Origin: Rhodoferax sp.
GTDB taxonomy: Bacteria; Pseudomonadota; Gammaproteobacteria; Burkholderiales; Burkholderiaceae_C
DNA: 11,239 nucleotides
Reading direction: 5' to 3'
Assembly (NCBI GenBank): GCA_024236015.1
Contig: JACKLK010000022.1
Location: 1-11,239 of the forward strand
Shown here one piece after another: positions 1 to 6,773 of this stretch. A program made the translations under genes and the position numbers. The stretch's first letter is position 1, and every line of letters begins with the position of its first letter. Under the pieces are notes generated by a model. That model was not told where the DNA came from. It saw only the letters and a list, made by a program, of their open reading frames with translations, and did not search any database.

Positions 1-28
1 CAAGCCGCCGCCTGACGCACGGGGCCGG

Positions 29-514
29 TCAGGCCATGATGTACACGCCCGCCCCCGTCGACAACAACTTCCCGTCCGCGCCCCGGAACTCCATGCGCGT
101 GGACGCCACGCGCGAGCCCAGCCGCATGACGTTGGCGTGCAGGTCGAAATATTCGCCGACACCCGGGCGCAGGTAATCCACGCGCAGGTCGATGGTGCCG
201 AGCTTGGCGAACCGGTGCAGCCGCTGTTCCGGCGGCTCGTCCATGTGGCGCGCACCGATGGCGGCCATCACGGCCAGGCCTCCCATGGCGTCCAGGCCGG
301 CGCTGATGACGCCGCCGTGTACCCGGTTGTAGCTGTAGTGCCCGACCAGTTCCGGCCGCATCGTGATGCGCCCGGCCACCTGCTCCGGCTCCAGGGTCCG
401 GATCTTCAGGCCCAGCGTCTGGTTGAAGACGATCATCTCCTCGAAGATCTTCCTCAGCCCCGTGACGAATTCCGGCTCGAACACCACGGGCGGCTTTGCG
501 TGGGCGCCGCTCAC
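29..514 (-). CDS. YigI-type hotdog acyl-CoA thioesterase
   Basis: A 161-residue single hotdog-fold protein of the PaaI/YigI thioesterase group, expected to hydrolyse acyl-CoA to free acid and CoA in the cytosol. Visible signatures are the HGGVISAGLD motif (His66-Gly67-Gly68, Asp75), typical of PaaI-like active sites, and GTIDLRVDYLRPG near residues 106-118. The latter closely resembles E. coli YigI, which acts on medium/long-chain acyl-CoA. The RLGSRVAST block near 131-139 also fits the family. Length is normal and there is no signal peptide. The start is GTG, and its first bases overlap the TGA of the preceding acyl-CoA dehydrogenase (GTGA arrangement), which suggests translational coupling. 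It is the last complete gene of the run. Family assignment is firm; the substrate is inferred from its neighbours. Confidence 0.9.
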   Translation of the reverse strand: MSGAHAKPPVVFEPEFVTGLRKIFEEMIVFNQTLGLKIRTLEPEQVAGRITMRPELVGHYSYNRVHGGVISAGLDAMGGLAVMAAIGARHMDEPPEQRLHRFAKLGTIDLRVDYLRPGVGEYFDLHANVMRLGSRVASTRMEFRGADGKLLSTGAGVYIMA

Positions 515-1752
515 AGGCCGAGCTGGCGCGCGGCCAGGTCCTTCATGATCTCCTCGGCCCCGCCGCCGATCATCATCACCTTGACCTCACGGTAGATGCG
601 TTCGCTGCGCGTGCCCTGCATGTAGCCCATGCCGCCGAGGATCTGCACCGCCTGGTCGGCGCAGAACTGCAGCGTCTGGGTCGCATGGTTCTTCAGCATG
701 CAGACCTGCGCCACCCAGCGCGCGGCGGTGTCGCCGCCGGCATGTTCGTCGCCGGCGTCCATGCGCTCGGAGACCGCGTCCACCCAGGCCTGGGTCGAGG
801 CGATGCGCATCTGCATGTCGACCAGCTTGTGGCGGATCACCGGGTGCTCGACCAGGGCCTGGCCGAAGGTCTTGCGCTGGCGCGCCCATTCCAGCGCCTC
901 GTCGTAGCAGGCCTGGGCAAATCCGAGCGCGGCCACCGACATGCCGAGCCGCTCGCCGTTGAAGTTGCCCATGATCATCCGGAAGCCTTCGCCCGCCGCG
1001 CCGATGCGGTAGCGCGCCGGCACGCGCACGTTGTCGAAATGCAGTTGCGCCGTATCCGAACAGCGCCAGCCCATCTTGTCCAGCGCCGAGCGCGACAAGC
1101 CCTTGCTGTCGCCCGGCACGACGATGAGCGAGATGCCGCGCGCCCCGCGGGCGGGCGCATCGTCCAGCTCGTCGAAGGCCGAATGGCCGTCGCTGGTGCG
1201 CACCGCCACGGTCAGGTAGTCGGCGCGCAGGCCCGAGGTGATGAAGGTCTTCTCGCCGTTGATCACGTAGTGGTCGCCGTCGAGGCGGGCCGTGGTGCGG
1301 ATCGCCGCCACGTCGGAGCCGGCTCCCGGCTCGGTGATGGCCAGTGCCGCGATCTTCTCGCCGCGCAGCACCGGCGGCACGATCTCGCGCTGCAAGTCGT
1401 CCGACCCATGGCGCAGCACCGGCGGCAGGCCGATGTTGTGCGAGAACAGGCCGGCGAACACGCCCCCGCTGGCGCCATGGCGCGCCATCGCCAGCGACAT
1501 CGCGTTGCGCATGCGCTGCGAGGCGGGCGTACCGCCCAGGTCCTCGGGGTAACCCAGGCCCAGCAGGCCGAGCTGCGCGGCGCGCGCATACAAGGCGCGC
1601 GGAAACTCGCCGGCCTGGTCCCATTCGGTCACATGGGGCGCGATCTCCTTGGCGGCGAAACGCGTGACCAGGTAGGACAGGGTCTCGATGTCGTTGTCGT
1701 CCTCGACCAGGTCCGGGGACGCGGCACGATCCGAAGTGTGGTTGGCGTTCAA
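511..1752 (-). CDS. Acyl-CoA dehydrogenase (LCAD/IVD-type active site), TTG start
   Basis: A flavoprotein expected to oxidise an acyl-CoA to the trans-2-enoyl-CoA, passing electrons to ETF. As called it has 413 residues, normal for the family. It shows the FAD/substrate loop ITEPGAGSDVA (139-149), the NGEKTFIT strand (165-172), RKTFG (293-297) and GGMGY (373-377). The C-terminal loop reads IGGGAEE (395-401), so the Glu found there in MCAD/SCAD is absent. A Glu in GERL (Glu267) sits where isovaleryl-CoA and long-chain dehydrogenases place their base. The start is inferred: the open frame runs back into the upstream gene with no ATG after that gene's stop, but a TTG at 1752 has GGAG seven bases upstream and gives a normal N-terminus. 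A 52-nt gap separates it from the upstream dehydrogenase, with which it may share electron acceptors but not necessarily substrate. Chain length or branching specificity cannot be read from sequence. Confidence 0.9.
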   Translation of the reverse strand: MNANHTSDRAASPDLVEDDNDIETLSYLVTRFAAKEIAPHVTEWDQAGEFPRALYARAAQLGLLGLGYPEDLGGTPASQRMRNAMSLAMARHGASGGVFAGLFSHNIGLPPVLRHGSDDLQREIVPPVLRGEKIAALAITEPGAGSDVAAIRTTARLDGDHYVINGEKTFITSGLRADYLTVAVRTSDGHSAFDELDDAPARGARGISLIVVPGDSKGLSRSALDKMGWRCSDTAQLHFDNVRVPARYRIGAAGEGFRMIMGNFNGERLGMSVAALGFAQACYDEALEWARQRKTFGQALVEHPVIRHKLVDMQMRIASTQAWVDAVSERMDAGDEHAGGDTAARWVAQVCMLKNHATQTLQFCADQAVQILGGMGYMQGTRSERIYREVKVMMIGGGAEEIMKDLAARQLGL

Positions 1753-1759
1753 GCGTGTG

Positions 1760-1763
1760 CTCC
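1760..1763 (-). promoter_or_regulatory. Ribosome binding site deciding a TTG start
   Basis: On the minus strand, GGAG lies seven bases before TTG (1752-1750). No ATG or GTG occurs in this frame between the upstream gene's stop (1805) and the conserved part of the dehydrogenase. This is therefore the best-supported start of the 413-residue protein. Another in-frame TTG five codons upstream (1767) has no comparable purine-rich sequence. Confidence 0.6.
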
Positions 1764-1804
1764 GCAACAGGATGAACAGAAAGAAAGAAGGCGCGCGGAC
1801 CCGC

Positions 1805-2965
1805 TCAGCCCTTGGGCGGGCGTTTCGCGATACCCATGATCTTGGCCAGGATGCCCAGCATGACCTCGTCCGCGCCGCCCCCGATCGAGCCCAGGCGCCC
1901 GTCGCGGTACATGCGCGAGACCTTGTTCTCGAGCGTGTAGCCCATGCCGCCCCAGAACTGCAGGCAGCCATCGGGAATGATGCGGTTGAGCCTGCCGGCC
2001 TTGAGCTTGGCCATCGACGCGAGTTCGGTCACGTCCTGGCCGGCCACGTACAACTCGCAGGCCCGGTAGGTCAGCGCGCGCAGGCTCTCGAGCTCGGTCT
2101 TCATCTCGGCCAGCTTGAACTGCACCCATTGCTGGTCGGCCAGCGTGGCGCCGAACAGCTTGCGCTCCTGCGCCCATTCCACGGTCCAGGCGATGCAGTT
2201 GCCCAGGCTTTGCAGGCAACTGGCCGCCGCCCACAGGCGCTCCTCCTGGAACTGCATCATCTGGTACATGAAGCCCTGGCCCTCGGCGCCGATGCGGTAA
2301 CGCTGCGGCACGCGGACCTCGTCGAAATAGATCAGGCCGGTGTCGCTGGCGTGCATGCCGATCTTGCGGATCTTCCTCGCCTTCTCGATCCCCTTGCTGT
2401 CCATCGGCACCATCACCAGCGACTTGTTGCGGTGCTGCGGGCCGTCGCCGGTGTTGACCAGCATGCACATCCAGTCGGCCTGCAGGCTGTTGGTGATCCA
2501 CATCTTCTGCCCGCTGATGACGTAGTCGTCGCCGTCCTTGCGCGCATGGCTCCTGATCGCCGCCACGTCGCTGCCGGCGCCGGGTTCGCTGACCCCGATG
2601 CAGCCCACCATGTCGCCGGCGATCGCCGGCGCCAGGAACTGCCGGCGCAGTTCGTCGCTGCCGAAACGCGCCAGGGCCGGCGTGCACATGTCGGTCTGCA
2701 CGCCGATGGCCATCGGGATGCCGCCGCAGTCGACATGGCCCAGGGTCTCGGCCATCGCCACCGCATACGAATAGTCCAGGCCGCTGCCGCCGTAGGCCTC
2801 GGGCTTGGTCAGGCCGAGCAGCCCCAGCTTGCCGAGCTTCTTGAACACCTCGTGCGCCGGGAAGATCTCGGCCGCCTCCCATTCGTCGACATGGGGGTTG
2901 ATCTCGTCGTCGATGAACCGCTTGAGCGTGTTCTGCATCTCGCGATGTTCATGGGTGTATTGCAT
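1805..2965 (-). CDS. Acyl-CoA dehydrogenase, AtuD-like
   Basis: A 386-residue FAD acyl-CoA dehydrogenase with all three domains. The N-terminal helical part includes KPEAYGG (54-60). The beta domain contains VSEPGAGSDVA (125-135) and QKMWITN (153-159). The C-terminal helical domain contains ERKLFG (267-272) and GGMGY (339-343). Stretches such as GDGPQHRNKSL (173-183), PMAIGVQTDM (84-93) and SIGGGADEVML (360-370) resemble citronellyl-CoA dehydrogenase AtuD of Pseudomonas, so a branched or isoprenoid acyl-CoA is plausible. However, no geranyl-CoA carboxylase is nearby, and AtuD-like enzymes are common in fatty-acid clusters. The MCAD-type Glu is replaced by Gly in IGGGAD; the likely base is Glu242 in QEERL. 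The ATG is preceded by GGGAG at nine bases. It lies 30 nt after the reductase gene. Enzyme class is certain; substrate is open. Confidence 0.93.
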   Translation of the reverse strand: MQYTHEHREMQNTLKRFIDDEINPHVDEWEAAEIFPAHEVFKKLGKLGLLGLTKPEAYGGSGLDYSYAVAMAETLGHVDCGGIPMAIGVQTDMCTPALARFGSDELRRQFLAPAIAGDMVGCIGVSEPGAGSDVAAIRSHARKDGDDYVISGQKMWITNSLQADWMCMLVNTGDGPQHRNKSLVMVPMDSKGIEKARKIRKIGMHASDTGLIYFDEVRVPQRYRIGAEGQGFMYQMMQFQEERLWAAASCLQSLGNCIAWTVEWAQERKLFGATLADQQWVQFKLAEMKTELESLRALTYRACELYVAGQDVTELASMAKLKAGRLNRIIPDGCLQFWGGMGYTLENKVSRMYRDGRLGSIGGGADEVMLGILAKIMGIAKRPPKG

Positions 2966-2995
2966 GCGGTGTGTCTCCCGAATCCATGGCTGAGT

Positions 2996-3880
2996 CTACT
3001 GGTCGAACAAGCGGGGCGTCACCGCGCGATGGAATCCGTCGAACGGCTGCACCGCCGCACGCGCGGCCGCCTGCGGCGTCAGCGCCTTGACGTCCCATCC
3101 CAGGCGCACCTGCGGCCGTCCGCCGTCGATGCGCAAGGTGGTGCCGGTGATGAAGGACGCGGCCGCGCTGAGCAGGAACACGATGCCGGCCGAGGTTTCC
3201 GCCTCGTTGCCGAAGCGCCCCAGCGGAACCGTCTCGGCCATGGCACGCAGATGCGGGCCGAACTCGGGCGGATAGTGGTCCATGCCGCTGGAGGCGATGT
3301 AACCCGGCGCCACCGCATTGACCCGCACGCCCTGGTGCGCCCATTCGGCCGCCGCCGTCTCGGTGAAGCTGACCATGCCGGCGCGCGCCGCGCCGCTGTG
3401 GCCCATGCCCGGCATCGAGCCCCACATGTCGGCCACGATGTTGACGATGGCGCCGCCGTGCGTGCGCATGCTCTGCAGGTAACACTCGCGCGCCACCAGA
3501 AAGCCGCCGGTCAGGTTGGTGTCGATGACCGCCTGCCAGCCCTTGGCCGATATCGCCTCCAGCGGCGTGATGTATTGCCCGCCGGCATTGTTGACCAGGC
3601 CGTCGATGCGGCCCCGCGCGGCGACGACCTGCGCCACCATGGCGCGCACCGCGTCTTCCTGGCGGATGTCGCAGGGCGCGGTATCCGCCTGCCCGCCGTC
3701 GTCGGTGATCTCCTGCTGCACGGCCTGCAGCTTCTCCGGCTTGCGCCCGACAAGCACCACCCGCGCGCCCAGCGACGCCAGTTCGTGCGCGGTGCAGCGC
3801 CCGATGCCCGATCCGCCGCCGGTGACGACGACCACCTTGCCAGCGAACAGGCCGGGCCTGAATGCAGATGCGAATCCCAT
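2996..3880 (-). CDS. PECR/DECR-like SDR enoyl-CoA reductase
   Basis: A 294-residue short-chain dehydrogenase/reductase resembling peroxisomal trans-2-enoyl-CoA reductase (PECR). The Rossmann motif TGGGSGIG (20-27) follows a PECR-like PGLFAGK start. NNAGGQY (97-103), SAKGW (111-115), TNLTGGF (121-127) and HSGAARAGM (161-169) match the PECR pattern, and SFITGTTLRIDGG (242-254) is the usual SDR end. The position of the SDR Tyr-x3-Lys pair is occupied by Ser162-x3-Arg166, so it is not a classical hydroxyacyl dehydrogenase. NADPH-dependent reduction of trans-2-enoyl- or 2,4-dienoyl-CoA is the likely role. The ATG at 3880 is chosen because AGGAGA lies just upstream and the protein then begins like its relatives. 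A start at 3961 would overlap the patatin gene. About 30 extra residues after the usual SDR end have no assigned role. Confidence 0.88.
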   Translation of the reverse strand: MGFASAFRPGLFAGKVVVVTGGGSGIGRCTAHELASLGARVVLVGRKPEKLQAVQQEITDDGGQADTAPCDIRQEDAVRAMVAQVVAARGRIDGLVNNAGGQYITPLEAISAKGWQAVIDTNLTGGFLVARECYLQSMRTHGGAIVNIVADMWGSMPGMGHSGAARAGMVSFTETAAAEWAHQGVRVNAVAPGYIASSGMDHYPPEFGPHLRAMAETVPLGRFGNEAETSAGIVFLLSAAASFITGTTLRIDGGRPQVRLGWDVKALTPQAAARAAVQPFDGFHRAVTPRLFDQ

Positions 3881-3884
3881 GCTG

Positions 3885-3890
3885 TCTCCT
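3885..3890 (-). promoter_or_regulatory. Ribosome binding site of the PECR-like gene
   Basis: AGGAGA on the minus strand, with its GGAG core five bases before the ATG at 3880. It settles the start against an upstream in-frame ATG at 3961, which would add 27 low-complexity residues and run into the end of the patatin gene. Confidence 0.65.
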
Positions 3891-3935
3891 GATTGTCTGT
3901 CTGACCGTGCGCCCAGGGCGCGCCGGGCGCACGGC

Positions 3936-5837
3936 CTATTCTGCCGGACGATAGGCGGCAATCACCGCCTCGCCGTGTTTTTCCAGTTGCGCGATGCCGT
4001 GGCGGTATCCGGCGTCGACGATCCGGTCGAACTTGGACCACTCCAGCATGCCGAAGGCATAGACCGGGGGCGCGAACGCCAGGTCCACCAGCGACTGCGA
4101 CTCCTGCTGGCGCGCGTAGCTGTACATGAGGCTGGTATTGAGCAGCAGCGAGGTCAGCGACGGCAGCCGGTAGCGCCGCGCGCGGCCGCGCAGCCGGTCA
4201 CGCATCAGCTCGAGCGCACCGGGCACCTCGTCGAGTTCGTAGCGCAGCCCCCGGTCGCGCAGCAGGTCGACGCCGATGATGCGCGCCGCGCCGCGGCGGT
4301 CCATCACGTCGGTGGGAAAGTTGTTGAAGGTGCCGCCATCGATGTGCAGTTCGCCCTCCAGCATGACCGGTGGCAAGGCGCCGGGAATCGACACGCTGGC
4401 CCGGATCGACTTGGCCAGCGGCCCGCGCATGTGCACCGCCTCGCGCGCCGCGGAGTAGTTGCTGGTGATGCAGAAATAACTCTTCCACAGGTCTTCGATG
4501 TCGATGTGCTGCCCGCGGCTGTCCACGACCGCCGAGTCGATGATGCGCCGCAGCCGCTTGCCGCTGATCAGCGATATCAGCGGCACCATGTTGTAGTCGC
4601 CGGTGGGGTTCTCGCGGAAAGCGGCGCGCGCCGCATCGATCATCTCCCGAGCCGGGATGTCCATGCCGCCATAGGCCGCCATCACGGCACCGATGCTGGT
4701 GCCCGCCACCATGTCGAAGCAGATGCCGGCCTCCTCCAGCGCGCGCATCACGCCCAGGTGCGCGAAGCCGCGCGCGCCGCCACCCGAGAGCACCAGCCCG
4801 ACGGTGTTGCGGCTGACCACGCGCGCCAGCCGCTGCCAGTCCCGCGACATGCCGCGGCGCACATGGACATGGGTGGACAGATGCCGCAGGTCGAGCCAGC
4901 GCGCGGTCCCGGTCGGTGAACGGCGGTCGTCCGGATGCAGCAGCACCAGCGTCTGCTGGGCCTCGCCGTCGTCCTGTGCATCATGCAGCCCGGCCTCGTT
5001 GGGATGCAGTTGCGCCGGCTCGTCGGCGTCGGCCACCAGCAGCAGTTCGTCGCAGTGGCGGATGCAGCGCTGCGTCCATTCGGTGCGCCCCGCATCGGCC
5101 ACGAACACCACGAAGTCGTGGCGCGCCTCGATCTTGTCCAGCCAGACCGTGACCTGCCGCGAACGCGCGATGTCGGCACGCGTGGCCTGCGCCACGCCGG
5201 GTTCGCCCAGCTGCTCGTCCATGCGCTGCGAGCTCATGACCGTGGTGTTGCCATGGGCCTGCAGCCGCCGCGCCAGCGACTCGGCGAAAGCCGCCAGGTC
5301 CAGGTTGCGGGTGATGCCCAGCACCCCGATGATGACCGGCTTGGTCACCGGGCTGCGCCCGCTGGTGACGCGCTTGAAACGCTCGATGACCTGGCGCGTC
5401 ATGTTCAGCGAGACCAGCGGATAGGCCAGCAGCAGTTCGCGGAACACGGTCTTGGAAAAGCGCGCCAGCACGCTGTCGCGGATCGCCGTCACGGTGGCGG
5501 TGCGCGGCTCGCCGGTGAAGAAGGCCATTTCCCCGACCGTCTCGCCGCGGGCGATCTCGCCGAGCACGGTGCGTACGCCGGCGGCGTCGACCGAGCAGGC
5601 CCGCAGGCGCCCGCTGACGACGAAGAACAGGCATTCGTCGGGATCGTCCTGGCGGAACAGCACCTCGCCGCCGCCGAGTTCGATCCATTCGACCCGGGGC
5701 AACACATGCCCGAGCATCTCGGGATCGAACGCACCGAACACGGCCGTCAGCCCGTCGATCAGCAGGCCGTGATGGGCATCGAGCAATTCGTCTGGCGAGC
5801 GCAGGGGCATGGACGGCTTCATCTCCGTGGTCGTCAC
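3936..5837 (-). CDS. NTE-type patatin phospholipase with cyclic-nucleotide-binding domain
   Basis: A 633-residue protein built like eukaryotic neuropathy target esterase (PNPLA6). An N-terminal cyclic-nucleotide-binding domain spans about residues 30-155, with a phosphate-cassette-like stretch at 98-115 (GETVGEMAFF, PRTATV). A middle alpha/beta region at about 167-330 contains WTQRCIRHCD (254-263), nearly the same as in NTE. The patatin domain follows at about 345-525, with oxyanion loop SGGGARG (351-357), nucleophile Ser381 in GTSIG and Asp500 in HIDGG, giving a complete Ser-Asp dyad. (Lyso)phospholipase activity releasing fatty acids is expected. No signal peptide or clear membrane span is seen. 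Only one nucleotide-binding domain is present, against three in animal NTE. The first possible start is GTG at 5837; ATGs at 5822 and 5810 are alternatives with equally unclear ribosome sites. It sits 70 nt after the HSDL2-like gene. Which ligand, if any, the regulatory domain binds is unknown. Confidence 0.92.
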   Translation of the reverse strand: MTTTEMKPSMPLRSPDELLDAHHGLLIDGLTAVFGAFDPEMLGHVLPRVEWIELGGGEVLFRQDDPDECLFFVVSGRLRACSVDAAGVRTVLGEIARGETVGEMAFFTGEPRTATVTAIRDSVLARFSKTVFRELLLAYPLVSLNMTRQVIERFKRVTSGRSPVTKPVIIGVLGITRNLDLAAFAESLARRLQAHGNTTVMSSQRMDEQLGEPGVAQATRADIARSRQVTVWLDKIEARHDFVVFVADAGRTEWTQRCIRHCDELLLVADADEPAQLHPNEAGLHDAQDDGEAQQTLVLLHPDDRRSPTGTARWLDLRHLSTHVHVRRGMSRDWQRLARVVSRNTVGLVLSGGGARGFAHLGVMRALEEAGICFDMVAGTSIGAVMAAYGGMDIPAREMIDAARAAFRENPTGDYNMVPLISLISGKRLRRIIDSAVVDSRGQHIDIEDLWKSYFCITSNYSAAREAVHMRGPLAKSIRASVSIPGALPPVMLEGELHIDGGTFNNFPTDVMDRRGAARIIGVDLLRDRGLRYELDEVPGALELMRDRLRGRARRYRLPSLTSLLLNTSLMYSYARQQESQSLVDLAFAPPVYAFGMLEWSKFDRIVDAGYRHGIAQLEKHGEAVIAAYRPAE

Positions 5838-5890
5838 TGGCCGCAGCAGCCGTGCCGTGTGGGGGGACCGCGCAGTCTACGCCAGGACGG

Positions 5891-5907
5891 GAGGCGCCAG
5901 ACGCCTC
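5891..5907 (-). terminator. Short hairpin directly after a stop codon
   Basis: A perfect 6-bp inverted repeat (GAGGCG / CGCCTC on the plus strand) with a 5-nt loop starts immediately after the TGA of the HSDL2-like gene, in the 70-nt gap before the patatin gene. It could weaken read-through or protect the mRNA end. There is no T-run after it in the direction of transcription, so a classical intrinsic terminator is not supported. Confidence 0.25.
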
Positions 5908-6744
5908 TCAATCGACGAAGAAGTCGGGAATGAAATCCTGCGTGCCCGGCGTCACCGCGTACGGATCCAGGTCGGTGATGCCGTGCGCGGCCAGCAGTTC
6001 GTCGTCGATGTAGAAGTTGCCGGTGTTGCCGCTGTCGCTGGTCAGCACCAGATAGGCGGCATCGGCCAGGATCTCCGGCTTGCGGCAACGCGCCACGTCG
6101 ACGCCGGGAATCATCTGCAGCGCCGCCGTCGCGATCGCGGTGCGCGGCCACAGGCTGTTGACGCCGATGCCGTATTTCAGGAACTCGCCGGCATGGCCCA
6201 GCGTGCACATGCTCATGCCGTATTTGGCCATGCTGTAGGCCACGTGGTTCTCGAACCAGTGGGTCTTCATCGACAGCGGCGGCGACATCGTCAGCACATG
6301 CGGGTTGCGCCGCTGCTTGGCCGACTCGCGCAGCGCCGGCAGGCAGGCCATGGTGCACAGGTAGGTGCCGCGCGCGTTGACGCCATGCATCAGGTCGAAG
6401 CGTTTCATCGGTGTCGTCTCGGTCCCGGTCAGGCTGATGGCGCTGGCGTTGTTGACCAGGATGTCGATGCCACCGAAGGTCTCCACCGCCCGGGCCACCG
6501 CCGCCAGCACCGAGGCTTCGTCGCGGATGTCGACCTGCAGCGCCAGCGCCTTGCCGCCGGCCGCCTCGACCTCCCGGGCCGCGCTGTGGATGGTGCCGGG
6601 CAGCTTGGGGTTGGCCTCGGTGGTCTTGGCCGCGATCACGATGTTGGCGCCGTCCGCGGCGGCACGCCGGGCGATCGCCAGCCCGATGCCACGCGAGGCA
6701 CCGGTGATGAACAGGGTCCGGCCTTCGAGCGTCTGGGTTTCCAT
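5908..6744 (-). CDS. HSDL2-like short-chain dehydrogenase
   Basis: A 278-residue SDR very similar to the catalytic domain of human hydroxysteroid dehydrogenase-like protein 2. Matching signatures are TGASRGIG (14-21), GANIVIAAKT (32-41), PKLPGTI (46-52), GGIDILVNNASAISLT (91-106), MSPPL (153-157), AYSMAKYGMSM (169-179) and CRKPEILADAAY (220-231). The catalytic Tyr170-x3-Lys174 is intact, and Ser154 is a candidate third member. The C-terminal SCP2 sterol-carrier domain of animal HSDL2 is absent, as in most bacterial forms. An NAD(P)-dependent oxidoreductase acting on a lipid hydroxyl or ketone is expected, but the true substrate of the family is not settled. The ATG at 6744 has GGAG eight bases upstream. 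It begins 29 nt after the isomerase gene. Confidence 0.93.
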   Translation of the reverse strand: METQTLEGRTLFITGASRGIGLAIARRAAADGANIVIAAKTTEANPKLPGTIHSAAREVEAAGGKALALQVDIRDEASVLAAVARAVETFGGIDILVNNASAISLTGTETTPMKRFDLMHGVNARGTYLCTMACLPALRESAKQRRNPHVLTMSPPLSMKTHWFENHVAYSMAKYGMSMCTLGHAGEFLKYGIGVNSLWPRTAIATAALQMIPGVDVARCRKPEILADAAYLVLTSDSGNTGNFYIDDELLAAHGITDLDPYAVTPGTQDFIPDFFVD

Positions 6745-6773
6745 GGTGTTGTCTCCGCGTTGTCGTGTCCGGT

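Noticed and set aside
1..28. Possible start of a further minus-strand gene (GTG at 20)
   Set aside because: Only about seven codons are visible before the window ends, with no ribosome site or recognisable sequence.
1805..2965. Naming the gene atuD and calling an acyclic terpene pathway
   Set aside because: The resemblance to AtuD is real, but geranyl-CoA carboxylase and isohexenylglutaconyl-CoA hydratase are absent, so the specific pathway is not supported here.
1688..3892. Long plus-strand open frame of about 730 codons, and similar ones at 496-1839, 4935-5933, 6765-7685 and 9865-11193
   Set aside because: They lie antisense to well-conserved minus-strand enzymes and have His/Arg/Ala/Gln-rich, motif-free translations. 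Such frames are an expected by-product of high GC at third codon positions.
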